The notes below the pieces were generated by a model. That model searched no databases and was not told where the DNA came from. It worked only from the letters and a program-made list of their open reading frames with translations. Position numbers and translations under genes: made by a program. Source: CAYLLN01 sp036496265 (GTDB lineage Bacteria; Planctomycetota; Planctomycetia; Pirellulales; Pirellulaceae). From it: DNA of 22,096 nt. Below, in pieces: positions 1-10,287 of this stretch. Location of the stretch: the NCBI GenBank assembly GCA_036496265.1, contig DASXLL010000154.1, forward strand, positions 1-22,096, written 5' to 3'. The stretch's first letter is position 1; each line of letters starts with the position of its first letter.

Positions 1-778
1 CCCAAATAGGCAGCGGTGTCCATTGAATGGCGTCGCCTAGTGGAAGTTGCTGCACGAACGCGGCCCAATTGGATCGATGTGCCAAAATGTGACGCACATT
101 TGGAATGGCGAGGCTGCACAGCAGAACGACAAGTGGCAAATCGACAACCAGGCTGGCCAGTGGAAAGGTAAACCGCTTTTGACGGATGAGATTGATGCTC
201 GCCAAATAAATGACAGCGGCGACAACGATCAGGGCTGAGGTATAGTGCAGATGAAAAAGAGTTACAGCCAACAGAACCCATGCCAAGCGCGATTTGACGC
301 TCGGCCGATCCGCGACCTGCGCCGTGACGGCCATAAAGACCACGGCGAGAAGTTGGACCAGCGCGTAGGGCCTCGCCTCGGTGGAATAAAAAATCGACAG
401 CGGATCAACGGCAGTGATCCCGGCTGCCACCAAACCGGCAATATCAGCTTTCCATCGCCGCGCGACCAAAAACAGAAAAAGAGGCAACAGAATTCCCGCG
501 ACAAGACTTGGCAAACGGAACGAGAGCTCGCTTTCGCCAAAAATGACGATCGACAGCCATTCGAGCCAATAGAACAGCGGTCCTTGATTGCCGATGGCGG
601 CGCGGCGGGCGACTTCGTCGAGTGGTCCGAGGGCACACCAGGCGGTATGCAGTTCGTCGAGCCAGAGGCTTTCGCGAAGGGGTGGAATGCGGAGCGCGGC
701 GGCAAAGAGGCAAATGCCGAGCGCGGCGAGGAGGGGCCAGTCGCGGAGGATCTTTGCGGCAGCAGCGCGGAGACTCAT
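1..778 (-). CDS. ArnT/GT39-like membrane glycosyltransferase (3' end outside window)
   Basis: The minus-strand frame from ATG at 778 to the left edge has no stop: 259 residues are visible and the C-terminus is missing. The first hydrophobic segment (about residues 13-30) is followed by DELHTAW near residue 41, matching the Asp-Glu after the first membrane helix in PMT/ArnT-type transferases. Further on is YSTEARPYALVQ, a typical motif of the RgtA/B/C/D-like PMT_2 group. At least five more hydrophobic stretches alternate with short basic loops. Such enzymes move a sugar from a polyprenyl-phosphate donor on the outer face of the inner membrane to a lipid, glycan or protein. The acceptor cannot be read from the sequence. 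It is the last visible gene of the minus-strand cluster, separated from the ATPase gene by a 122-bp gap that holds an inverted repeat, so co-transcription is uncertain. No clear ribosome site precedes the ATG. Confidence 0.8.
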   Translation of the reverse strand, partial: MSLRAAAAKILRDWPLLAALGICLFAAALRIPPLRESLWLDELHTAWCALGPLDEVARRAAIGNQGPLFYWLEWLSIVIFGESELSFRLPSLVAGILLPLFLFLVARRWKADIAGLVAAGITAVDPLSIFYSTEARPYALVQLLAVVFMAVTAQVADRPSVKSRLAWVLLAVTLFHLHYTSALIVVAAVIYLASINLIRQKRFTFPLASLVVDLPLVVLLCSLAIPNVRHILAHRSNWAAFVQQLPLGDAIQWTPLPIW

Positions 779-814
779 CCAGCTACTATAGCCGCGAAAT
801 GTTCCACCGATGCC

Positions 815-897
815 TGTAGGGAACGCCCTCCGTGGCGTTCCGAGTCCGTGGCAAACGCTTGGCAAACGGTGGAGCGGCACAGAGGCCGTTCCCTACA
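815..897. repeat. Inverted repeat with 16-bp arms; left part shared with 10656-10682
   Basis: Arms at 815-830 and 882-897 match at 15 of 16 positions when one is reverse-complemented (core TGTAGGGAACG / CGTTCCCTACA). The first 27 bases (815-841) recur without a mismatch at 10656-10682 inside the cytochrome c gene. The element fills most of the gap between the ATPase and glycosyltransferase genes and could act as a terminator or attenuator on either strand. It has no T-tract. Confidence 0.8.
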
Positions 898-900
898 GTG

Positions 901-1722
901 TTACGCCGCAGCCGCGTTGCCAAGAAGCTCTTCGTGAATCGACTCGACGTGATCGCCGTTGATGGTGCGCAGCTCCTCGCCATAGCCAACAAGAAGGGCG
1001 AGGTCACAGAGCCGGTTGATGCGGCGGGGGATGCCGTTTGCCAGTTGGTGAATTGTTTCAATGGCGGAAAGATCGAAGATCGTTCGCTTGGAGCCGGCGG
1101 CAGTGAGGCGGTGGTCGATGTAGAGCTTCGTTTCAGCGGCAGTGAGGCGATTGAGGATGCAAGTGACGGCGATCCGCTCGTCGAGAGCGGGCAGCCGGCG
1201 CACGGCGAGGACCAGACCGGTTTGCCCGGTCAGTAGAAACGTCGCCAGCGGCTGACCGTCGCGCTCAAAGTTCATCAGCAGGCGGATTGCTTCGAGGGAC
1301 TGGCTGGAAGCGAGTAAATGGGCTTCGTCGATAGCGATCAGAGCATGTTTGCCGGCTTCGCTATTGACTGCCAGAGATTTTTCGATCCGGCGGACGCTTT
1401 GATCGATCGTGGCCGTGAGTGCTGAATATTGGCCCGTGAGCTGATCCGCTAGATAGGTCAGCAGTTGGTCCGGCGGCATTTGCGGAAAAACGAGATGGAT
1501 GCGCGGAGCAAGGTTATCATTGAGCTCGGCGAACAGCTTTTGAACGAGAAATGTTTTTCCCAGGCCCGATTCGCCCGCCAAGACGGCCGCGCCGCGGCGA
1601 TTTTCGAGCACATAGCGCAGCTTGAGCAGCGCGCCGCGTTGCGATTGCGCCGCGAAATGAAACCGTTCGTCGCTCGTGTGCTCGAACGGCCGGCTGTCGA
1701 GTTGCCAGTAGGATTCGTACAT
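901..1722 (-). CDS. ExeA/GspA-family AAA ATPase (secretion or exopolysaccharide locus type)
   Basis: This is a 273-residue protein beginning MYESYWQLDSRPFEHT, the usual opening of ExeA/GspA-like ATPases (Y-x-x-x-W/F-x-L-x-x-x-P-F). Walker A is GESGLGKT at residues 50-57 and Walker B is LIAIDEAH with D132 and E133. A later stretch, GIPRRINRLCDLALL, is the arginine-containing sensor-2-like region typical of this family. Relatives include ExeA of type II secretion and the ATPase encoded beside tyrosine autokinases in exosortase/PEP-CTERM exopolysaccharide loci. Only the AAA domain is present; there is no C-terminal peptidoglycan-binding domain and no membrane segment. It lies 41 bp after the CpsD-like gene on the same strand, which supports an operon. 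The role is inferred: energising assembly or export in an envelope polysaccharide system. Confidence 0.85.
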   Translation of the reverse strand: MYESYWQLDSRPFEHTSDERFHFAAQSQRGALLKLRYVLENRRGAAVLAGESGLGKTFLVQKLFAELNDNLAPRIHLVFPQMPPDQLLTYLADQLTGQYSALTATIDQSVRRIEKSLAVNSEAGKHALIAIDEAHLLASSQSLEAIRLLMNFERDGQPLATFLLTGQTGLVLAVRRLPALDERIAVTCILNRLTAAETKLYIDHRLTAAGSKRTIFDLSAIETIHQLANGIPRRINRLCDLALLVGYGEELRTINGDHVESIHEELLGNAAAA

Positions 1723-1736
1723 GGGTTCGATCGCAT

Positions 1737-1755
1737 GGCAGACAAGACGTCTGCC
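1737..1755. repeat. Short hairpin (7-bp arms, 5-nt loop)
   Basis: GGCAGAC (1737-1743) and GTCTGCC (1749-1755) form a perfect stem between the CpsD-like gene and the ATPase gene. It resembles the other short repeats in this window and sits just upstream of the ATPase start, so it could affect translation or transcript processing. Confidence 0.6.
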
Positions 1756-1763
1756 TCACGGGT

Positions 1764-3500
1764 TTAGACCGACGTGACAGGCAACTCGTCCTCAATAACA
1801 AAATTCTCAGCGATGCCGACGGCTTCGATGCCGCTGTCTTGAAGCGTTTCGCAGAGTATGCCGCTCTCCGTTGCGGTCGCAAAGCGCAAATCGCGGACGA
1901 CAATGGCGGCATCGAGCGGCGAAGGTTCGCCGGGCGGAAAGGCAAGATTCTCCCCGGGGCCGATCGGGCCGAGATCGAGGATGAGCAGCTCGAACGTGGC
2001 GGCTGCAGCACGGATCGTGGCGGTGACCCGCGGATCGGCCAACGACAGGCCGCGGGTGACGAGCGCCGATTCGAGCGGCAATGCGGTGACACCGTCGTGA
2101 AGCGATTTGATGGCGGCCTCGCTGAGCGGGATGCGGCCAAGGGCGGCGTCTTGCCAGCCGTAAGCGACTTCGAGGGCGATTTTGGAAGCCAGCTGCGGGC
2201 GGGCGAAGTCGGCATCCATGACTGCAACCTGAATGCCGGCTTGAGCGGCGGCCCGTGCCAGGCAAAGCGCAAGTGTCGTGCGCCCTTCGCCACGGCGCGT
2301 TCCGGTGATGGCCAGAACACGGAGGCCGTCTTGGACCGCCGCTTGGAGCTTATTGCCGGCTTGCGACAGATAGCCCTGCTCGTCGGTGAACAGCTTCTCG
2401 CAGGTCCGCGGCCAGTGGAAGCGATCGACTTCCCAAAGTGGCGCGGCTGGAGACGTAGATTTTGCACCCTCTGCTGATGTTGCCCCCGCTTTATCGGTCG
2501 TTTCGTGGGTTCCTGCCGGAGGAATCAGGTCGCTGGCCAGCGGCTCGGACGGAAGATCGGCAAAGGTAAGATGTTCAGCCTCGGGCGCCGACGATTCGGG
2601 CTCCTGCAGGTCAGGCTGCAATGCATCAAGCGCTGGTGAATCGGCCGCCAAATCGTCGACAATCTTGTCTTCAGCCTTGGTGATCGAGAACTTGGCGTGT
2701 GGCCCGGACTTGATCGGCGAATGAGCCGCGTCAATGCGAAAACGAGGTTGCGGTTCCTCGTCATCGAGCGTCTTGGCAGCGAACGGCCTTACTTCCGTCG
2801 CTGAATTTGCAATCGCGGCGGCGCGGCGGGCCGTTTCTTCGAGTTCATCGAGCGAGTCGAGTTCAACCGACACGACAGCCCAGGACGATTCGGTCTCGTC
2901 CTGGCTGCTGATAAGCGTGAGCGGCGCGAATGCGGCCGCGTGGTCCCAATCGCCGTGAATCTCAATGGCCGAAGTCGTTGCGATCGCGACGTTCAGCGGC
3001 GCCGTGTCCGGTTTCGGCGGCGCGGCAGGTGGCAGCGGCTCGTCGGAGAAAATCTCTGGCGAGAGCTCCGCTTGCGTGTTAAATGCGCCGGCGGCACGCA
3101 AAAGGCCCAGCGGCGGCGGGGCTGCGGGATGCGAAATGTGGCGGATGATGACTTTGCGAGCAATCCGCGGCGAATCGTGAACTTCCGTCGGACTGATAAC
3201 GGGCTGCGAGGCTGCTAAGCGCTGCAGCGAACGGCGAATCGAGCGCCGCGGCGAAGTGGGCGGCAGCGTCTTCAGATGCGGCGGCTGGACTTTCGACGGC
3301 GCGCTTTTGACGCTGGCCGGGGCTTCCACTCGATAGAGCGCGCCCTCGTGATAGATTCGCTCGACGGCGCTTCCCGACGAAGCCGACGGAGAAGCGGCAG
3401 GCGCGCGGCGCAGCGACGCAGTCGCCGCCGTTCTGACAGCCGCGGGCCCGCTCACGGTTTTGGCGTACGCCTTAGTAAGTGCCTGATCCAGTGCGCTCAT
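1764..3500 (-). CDS. CpsD/CapB-like P-loop protein with long N-terminal extension and altered Walker A
   Basis: This is a 578-residue protein. The last ~190 residues form a Mrp/MinD-like P-loop domain as in bacterial tyrosine kinases of polysaccharide synthesis. It has a phosphate-binding loop TGTRRGEGRTT near residues 395-405, a Walker A'-like VMDADFARP and a Walker B-like LLILDLGP. The invariant lysine of GEGK(S/T) is arginine here, and no C-terminal tyrosine cluster is present, so autokinase activity is doubtful. The first ~390 residues are Ala/Pro/acid-rich, probably disordered, and show no membrane helix or Wzz domain. Its ATG at 3500 lies inside the upstream membrane-protein gene (29-bp overlap), which indicates translational coupling. 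By analogy with exopolysaccharide loci it may control chain length or export; this is inference. Confidence 0.75.
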   Translation of the reverse strand: MSALDQALTKAYAKTVSGPAAVRTAATASLRRAPAASPSASSGSAVERIYHEGALYRVEAPASVKSAPSKVQPPHLKTLPPTSPRRSIRRSLQRLAASQPVISPTEVHDSPRIARKVIIRHISHPAAPPPLGLLRAAGAFNTQAELSPEIFSDEPLPPAAPPKPDTAPLNVAIATTSAIEIHGDWDHAAAFAPLTLISSQDETESSWAVVSVELDSLDELEETARRAAAIANSATEVRPFAAKTLDDEEPQPRFRIDAAHSPIKSGPHAKFSITKAEDKIVDDLAADSPALDALQPDLQEPESSAPEAEHLTFADLPSEPLASDLIPPAGTHETTDKAGATSAEGAKSTSPAAPLWEVDRFHWPRTCEKLFTDEQGYLSQAGNKLQAAVQDGLRVLAITGTRRGEGRTTLALCLARAAAQAGIQVAVMDADFARPQLASKIALEVAYGWQDAALGRIPLSEAAIKSLHDGVTALPLESALVTRGLSLADPRVTATIRAAAATFELLILDLGPIGPGENLAFPPGEPSPLDAAIVVRDLRFATATESGILCETLQDSGIEAVGIAENFVIEDELPVTSV

Positions 3501-4824
3501 TGCGTGGTCCGCGTGCGGTGGTGTCGTAGGACGGATACGGGGCCGGCTGACCGGCGTTCCAAGCCTGCGCGGCTGGTTGCTGCTGCGGCACGGAAGCGGG
3601 CGTTACCGGATATTGGCTGCGATAGTCAGTTGGAGGTCCGGCGGGTGGGCCATATTGCGACTGCGGCTGATAGCCGCCACCGGTCGGCGGGCCGTATTGC
3701 GATTGCGGCTGATAGCCACCACCGCCGGGCGCCCCATATTGCGACTGCTGCTGATAACTAGCCCCACCGGGCGGCGCAAGAACGGGAGCACTCGGTTGAG
3801 CCGGTGAAGTCGCGGGGTAAGACGCGGCGGGCGGAATCGAAACGGGATAATGCGTGGCCGGCGAGGATGTAACCGGGTAAGCCGCGGCTTCGACCGGTGC
3901 GGTGGACGCGGCCGCTTGCGGCGCAGGTGTCGCGATGACCTCCGGCGCGGCCGACTGAGAGGGTGTGGTCAACGCGGGCGCAGTTAGCGCCGGGGCCGTT
4001 GATTTTGAAGGATCATCGGCGCGAGCGGCAATGCGATCGTCAGCGCCCTTGGCGGCGGCGAATTCAAACAAGTTGTCTTTGGACTTGTCGGATGCCGGCT
4101 CAACAAGCTGTGGTGCCCGCAACTCGACGGGCGAGGGGGAGGCCGGAGCTGCCGCGGAGACAGTCTGTACGGTCGAAATTGCTGGTTCCGACCGTACGGG
4201 CTGGCTTCCCGCGGCAACGGCAGGAGTCGAGTCGATCAGTGGCGGCTGCGACGTTGTTTCCTGTTTGGCAACCGAGCTTGGTTCGCGATTGACGCGGGCG
4301 AAATAGATCGTCGCGACGAGCGCCAACACAAACGCGACCGCAATATATTTGCCGTGCGAGGCGAACCAATCTTCGCTGGCAGAAGTCTTGGGCTTCTTTC
4401 GCAGCGTTACGAGCGCCGGCGAAGGTGGCGCCGGCCTCGGGGCCTCGGCGGCCTCTTCGGGAGGCGCGCTTTCGGTAGCGGCGACGTCATCGGTTGTCGT
4501 ACTGGCAGGTTCTGAAATGGCGACGGTCGTTTCCAGCGCGGCGGGAGCAATTTCGATAACTGACGGTGTCTCGATGGCTGGTGGCAATGCGTTACTAGTC
4601 GTAACAGGTTCGGGAGCGAGCGTTGCTCGCGGTGCAGTTGCGCCGTCATCCGCGGGCGGCCAGCGAAGCTGATCGACGGCGTTCAGCAAATTGGCCGAGT
4701 CAATTGTTGGCGACTGTTTCGCCCGCGGCCGGCTAACATCCATCAAATGGAAGAGAACCGGAAACTCGCGGCTGCGTTGGTCGGCGGATGTCCCGCGAGG
4801 GCGATCTTCGGAAACGGTGTACAT
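3472..4824 (-). CDS. Pro/Ala-rich single-pass membrane protein, unknown function
   Basis: This is a 450-residue protein from the ATG at 4824, chosen because GGGAAAGGA lies 8-16 bases upstream; a TTG at 4854 is also in frame but has no such site. The N-terminal ~150 residues are low-complexity and cytoplasm-like. A single hydrophobic segment (YIAVAFVLALVATIYFARV, about residues 159-177) is followed by a long Ala/Pro/Ser-rich region. The tail has three near-identical copies of a Q-S-Q-Y-G-x-P unit separated by Gly-rich spacers, plus YPVTS/YPATS-like repeats. I recognise no family. First in the minus-strand cluster and overlapping the CpsD-like gene, it could be a membrane anchor or periplasm-spanning partner, as Wzz-like proteins are for CpsD kinases, but no Wzz signature is visible. 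Confidence 0.7.
   Translation of the reverse strand: MYTVSEDRPRGTSADQRSREFPVLFHLMDVSRPRAKQSPTIDSANLLNAVDQLRWPPADDGATAPRATLAPEPVTTSNALPPAIETPSVIEIAPAALETTVAISEPASTTTDDVAATESAPPEEAAEAPRPAPPSPALVTLRKKPKTSASEDWFASHGKYIAVAFVLALVATIYFARVNREPSSVAKQETTSQPPLIDSTPAVAAGSQPVRSEPAISTVQTVSAAAPASPSPVELRAPQLVEPASDKSKDNLFEFAAAKGADDRIAARADDPSKSTAPALTAPALTTPSQSAAPEVIATPAPQAAASTAPVEAAAYPVTSSPATHYPVSIPPAASYPATSPAQPSAPVLAPPGGASYQQQSQYGAPGGGGYQPQSQYGPPTGGGYQPQSQYGPPAGPPTDYRSQYPVTPASVPQQQPAAQAWNAGQPAPYPSYDTTARGPRNERTGSGTY
3649..3760. repeat. Coding tandem repeat of about 48 bp (three copies)
   Basis: Three successive copies encode the QSQYG(A/P)P-GGG-YQ unit in the C-terminal tail of the membrane protein. The plus strand shows (c)atattgcga(c/t)tg repeating at intervals of about 45-48 bases. 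The unit is a multiple of three, so copy-number change would lengthen the protein without a frameshift. Confidence 0.7.
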
Positions 4825-5091
4825 GCGGGAATCCTTTCCCAGCGATTGGGCCAATGCTGGCGCGCATTGGTCGCGGCGACGAGAGCCGCTCGTCCTTTAT
4901 CGGTTCAGGTTGTAACGATCTTGAAGACTGGGCAAAGTTTGCGGGGCGGACGCGGCGTCGTGGCAGAGGCGGGAATCTGGGCAACAGCATTGCATTTCCA
5001 ACGAGATGAGGCAGGCAAGATGCCTATCCCACGAAAATCGGGCTGTCTAGGATAGTGAACGAAGACTGCTCTCCTTGTGTCCAAGCTTGCA
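4825..5091. promoter_or_regulatory. Divergent intergenic region between the envelope cluster and metH
   Basis: The 267-bp gap must hold promoters for both directions. I cannot assign convincing -35/-10 boxes. I also looked for a cobalamin riboswitch ahead of metH: the conserved B12-box-like core is not visible and the leader is short. The region contains a repeat hairpin at 5005-5034. Confidence 0.45.
5005..5034. repeat. Short palindromic repeat upstream of metH
   Basis: AGGCA (5009-5013) and TGCCT (5021-5025) flank a 7-base loop, followed by ATCCCACG. Its composition resembles the other small repeats of this window. It lies about 60-90 bp upstream of the metH ATG. Confidence 0.5.
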
Positions 5092-8880
<3,789 letters not shown>

Positions 8881-8923
8881 GCGGTTTCGCGACCCGCCGG
8901 TAGGTTATGCTTCAATCCCGTAG

Positions 8924-8977
8924 GGTGGGCTGTGCCCACCTCCTTCGTTAACTCAGCGACGGTGGGCACAGCCCACC
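8924..8977. repeat. 17-bp perfect inverted repeat between metH and the TerC gene
   Basis: GGTGGGCTGTGCCCACC (8924-8940) and its exact reverse complement (8961-8977) flank 20 bases. Each arm is itself nearly palindromic. The same 17-mer occurs again at 12978-12994. It may end metH transcription, though there is no T-tract. Confidence 0.85.
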
Positions 8978-8994
8978 TCACGACCTGCCAATTC

Positions 8995-10113
8995 ATGAAC
9001 GCGATCTTTGAGTTCCTTACGAGCCAGTCGTTCGAGACGCCCGATCTTTTGATCATCGGGTTTCTCGCAATCCTCGAAGGAGCGTTGTCAATCGACAACG
9101 CGCTGGTGCTGGGACTCTTGGCCAAGCGGCTCAAAAAGGATGAACAGGGCCGTGCCCTGAACATCGGCATGTTGTTGGCCTTTGTGTTTCGCTTCGCCGC
9201 GATCTTCGGCGCAGCGCTTTTGCTGCGCTATACCATCGTTAAACTCTTTGGCGGCGGCTATCTCGTATATATCGCGGTGCGGCACCTGTTTTTCGAAGCC
9301 AAGAAGGACGACGACGAGCACATTGTGCTAGACGAGCAAGGGCATCCGCACATTGTTCATGCAACGGGAAAAGAATTGCCCCCGGAAAAGCAAGAAGCGG
9401 ACATCAAGGAGCGTGTGCCTGTTTATATAAAGGGCGACGGCAAGAATTCGTCGGGATACGCAAACTTCTGGCCAACAGTGGGCAGCATCGGACTGACAGA
9501 CATTGCGTTTGCGGTTGATTCAATTCTGGCTGCTATTGCGCTCATTGGAGCCCCAAAGGATCCGACGAATTATCATCCCAAACTGTGGGTTGTATTTGCA
9601 GGTGCCTTGCTCGGCATGGTCGCACTGCGGTTCGCAGCCGGCTTGGTCATCAAGCTCCTGGAAAAGTTCCCAAGGTTCGAGATCGCCGCTTATTTGCTCG
9701 TGCTTGTGATCGGCATGAAGCTATTGCTCGATTGGGGATGCAATTCCGACTGGTCAACCTGGCCCGGCTCGCCGCCGGTGGAAGCGAAACGGTTGGCGCT
9801 GGCCGATAGCTACGATGATTGGCTTGAACATAAATGGATTTTCAAGATCAAGCATCAAGAGAAGCAGGACAAAGACGAAGTGCCGGCCAATGAGAATGCG
9901 CCAGTCAAAGACGACGCGCCAGTAAGCGAAGAGACACCGCCCCCAGACAAAGGGGCTAAGGCCGCAAGGGCGCCAATAGTTCCGCCGCGACACCTGCTCG
10001 ATTTCCACGACCCTCGCCGGCCCGAATTCATTCTGTTCTGGGTCTCCATGCTCGCGGCGCTAGCCAGCGGCTTCATCCCACCGCGGAAAAAGCCCCACGG
10101 CCCGGTGACATGA
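8995..10113 (+). CDS. TerC-family integral membrane protein
   Basis: A 372-residue membrane protein from the ATG at 8995. A GTG at 8932 is also in frame, but its codons lie inside the inverted repeat, so it is unlikely to be the start. The TerC signature is visible: GFLAILEGALSIDNALVLGLLAKRL near residues 20-45, and again IGLTDIAFAVDSILAAIAL, with Asp residues inside membrane helices. About seven hydrophobic segments are present, including one at the far C-terminus. A charged and Pro-rich cytoplasmic-like stretch (about residues 275-335) lies before the last helix. TerC proteins are linked to tellurite resistance and metal (notably Mn) export or metalation of exported enzymes; the ion here is unknown. 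It follows metH by 114 bp on the same strand, but a link in function is not evident. No other ter gene is nearby. Confidence 0.88.
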   Translation: MNAIFEFLTSQSFETPDLLIIGFLAILEGALSIDNALVLGLLAKRLKKDEQGRALNIGMLLAFVFRFAAIFGAALLLRYTIVKLFGGGYLVYIAVRHLFFEAKKDDDEHIVLDEQGHPHIVHATGKELPPEKQEADIKERVPVYIKGDGKNSSGYANFWPTVGSIGLTDIAFAVDSILAAIALIGAPKDPTNYHPKLWVVFAGALLGMVALRFAAGLVIKLLEKFPRFEIAAYLLVLVIGMKLLLDWGCNSDWSTWPGSPPVEAKRLALADSYDDWLEHKWIFKIKHQEKQDKDEVPANENAPVKDDAPVSEETPPPDKGAKAARAPIVPPRHLLDFHDPRRPEFILFWVSMLAALASGFIPPRKKPHGPVT

Positions 10114-10226
10114 CGCATTTTGTGTCCATAGTGTGATGCGTTCAGCGAAGTTGCGGTAAATTAAGTTGATCGGCCTGTATCGTGAAGAAATAGTTGCCGC
10201 CGTTTCGGCCGCGGGCGGCCATGACC

Positions 10227-10252
10227 AAGTACTCTGTACTAAGTACTGAACC
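10227..10252. repeat. Iterated GTACT repeat
   Basis: AGTACT, GTACT and AGTACT occur in succession (AAGTACTCTGTACTAAGTAC), giving overlapping small palindromes in the 174-bp gap between the TerC gene and the cytochrome c gene. The rest of that gap shows nothing I can name. Confidence 0.55.
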
Positions 10253-10287
10253 ATGTAGCGACTCGTTTTGACTTTAGCTTTCCGCCG

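Noticed and set aside
245..937. Long plus-strand open frame (230 codons)
   Set aside because: It is antisense to the membrane glycosyltransferase frame, which has clear family motifs. Its own translation is Arg/Gln/Glu-rich with no recognisable domain.
4825..5091. Cobalamin or SAM riboswitch ahead of metH
   Set aside because: The leader is short and I cannot find the conserved core elements of either class. Only a small repeat hairpin is visible.
8995..10113. A tellurite-resistance (ter) operon
   Set aside because: Only a TerC-family gene is present; no TerB, TerD, TerE or related genes adjoin it.
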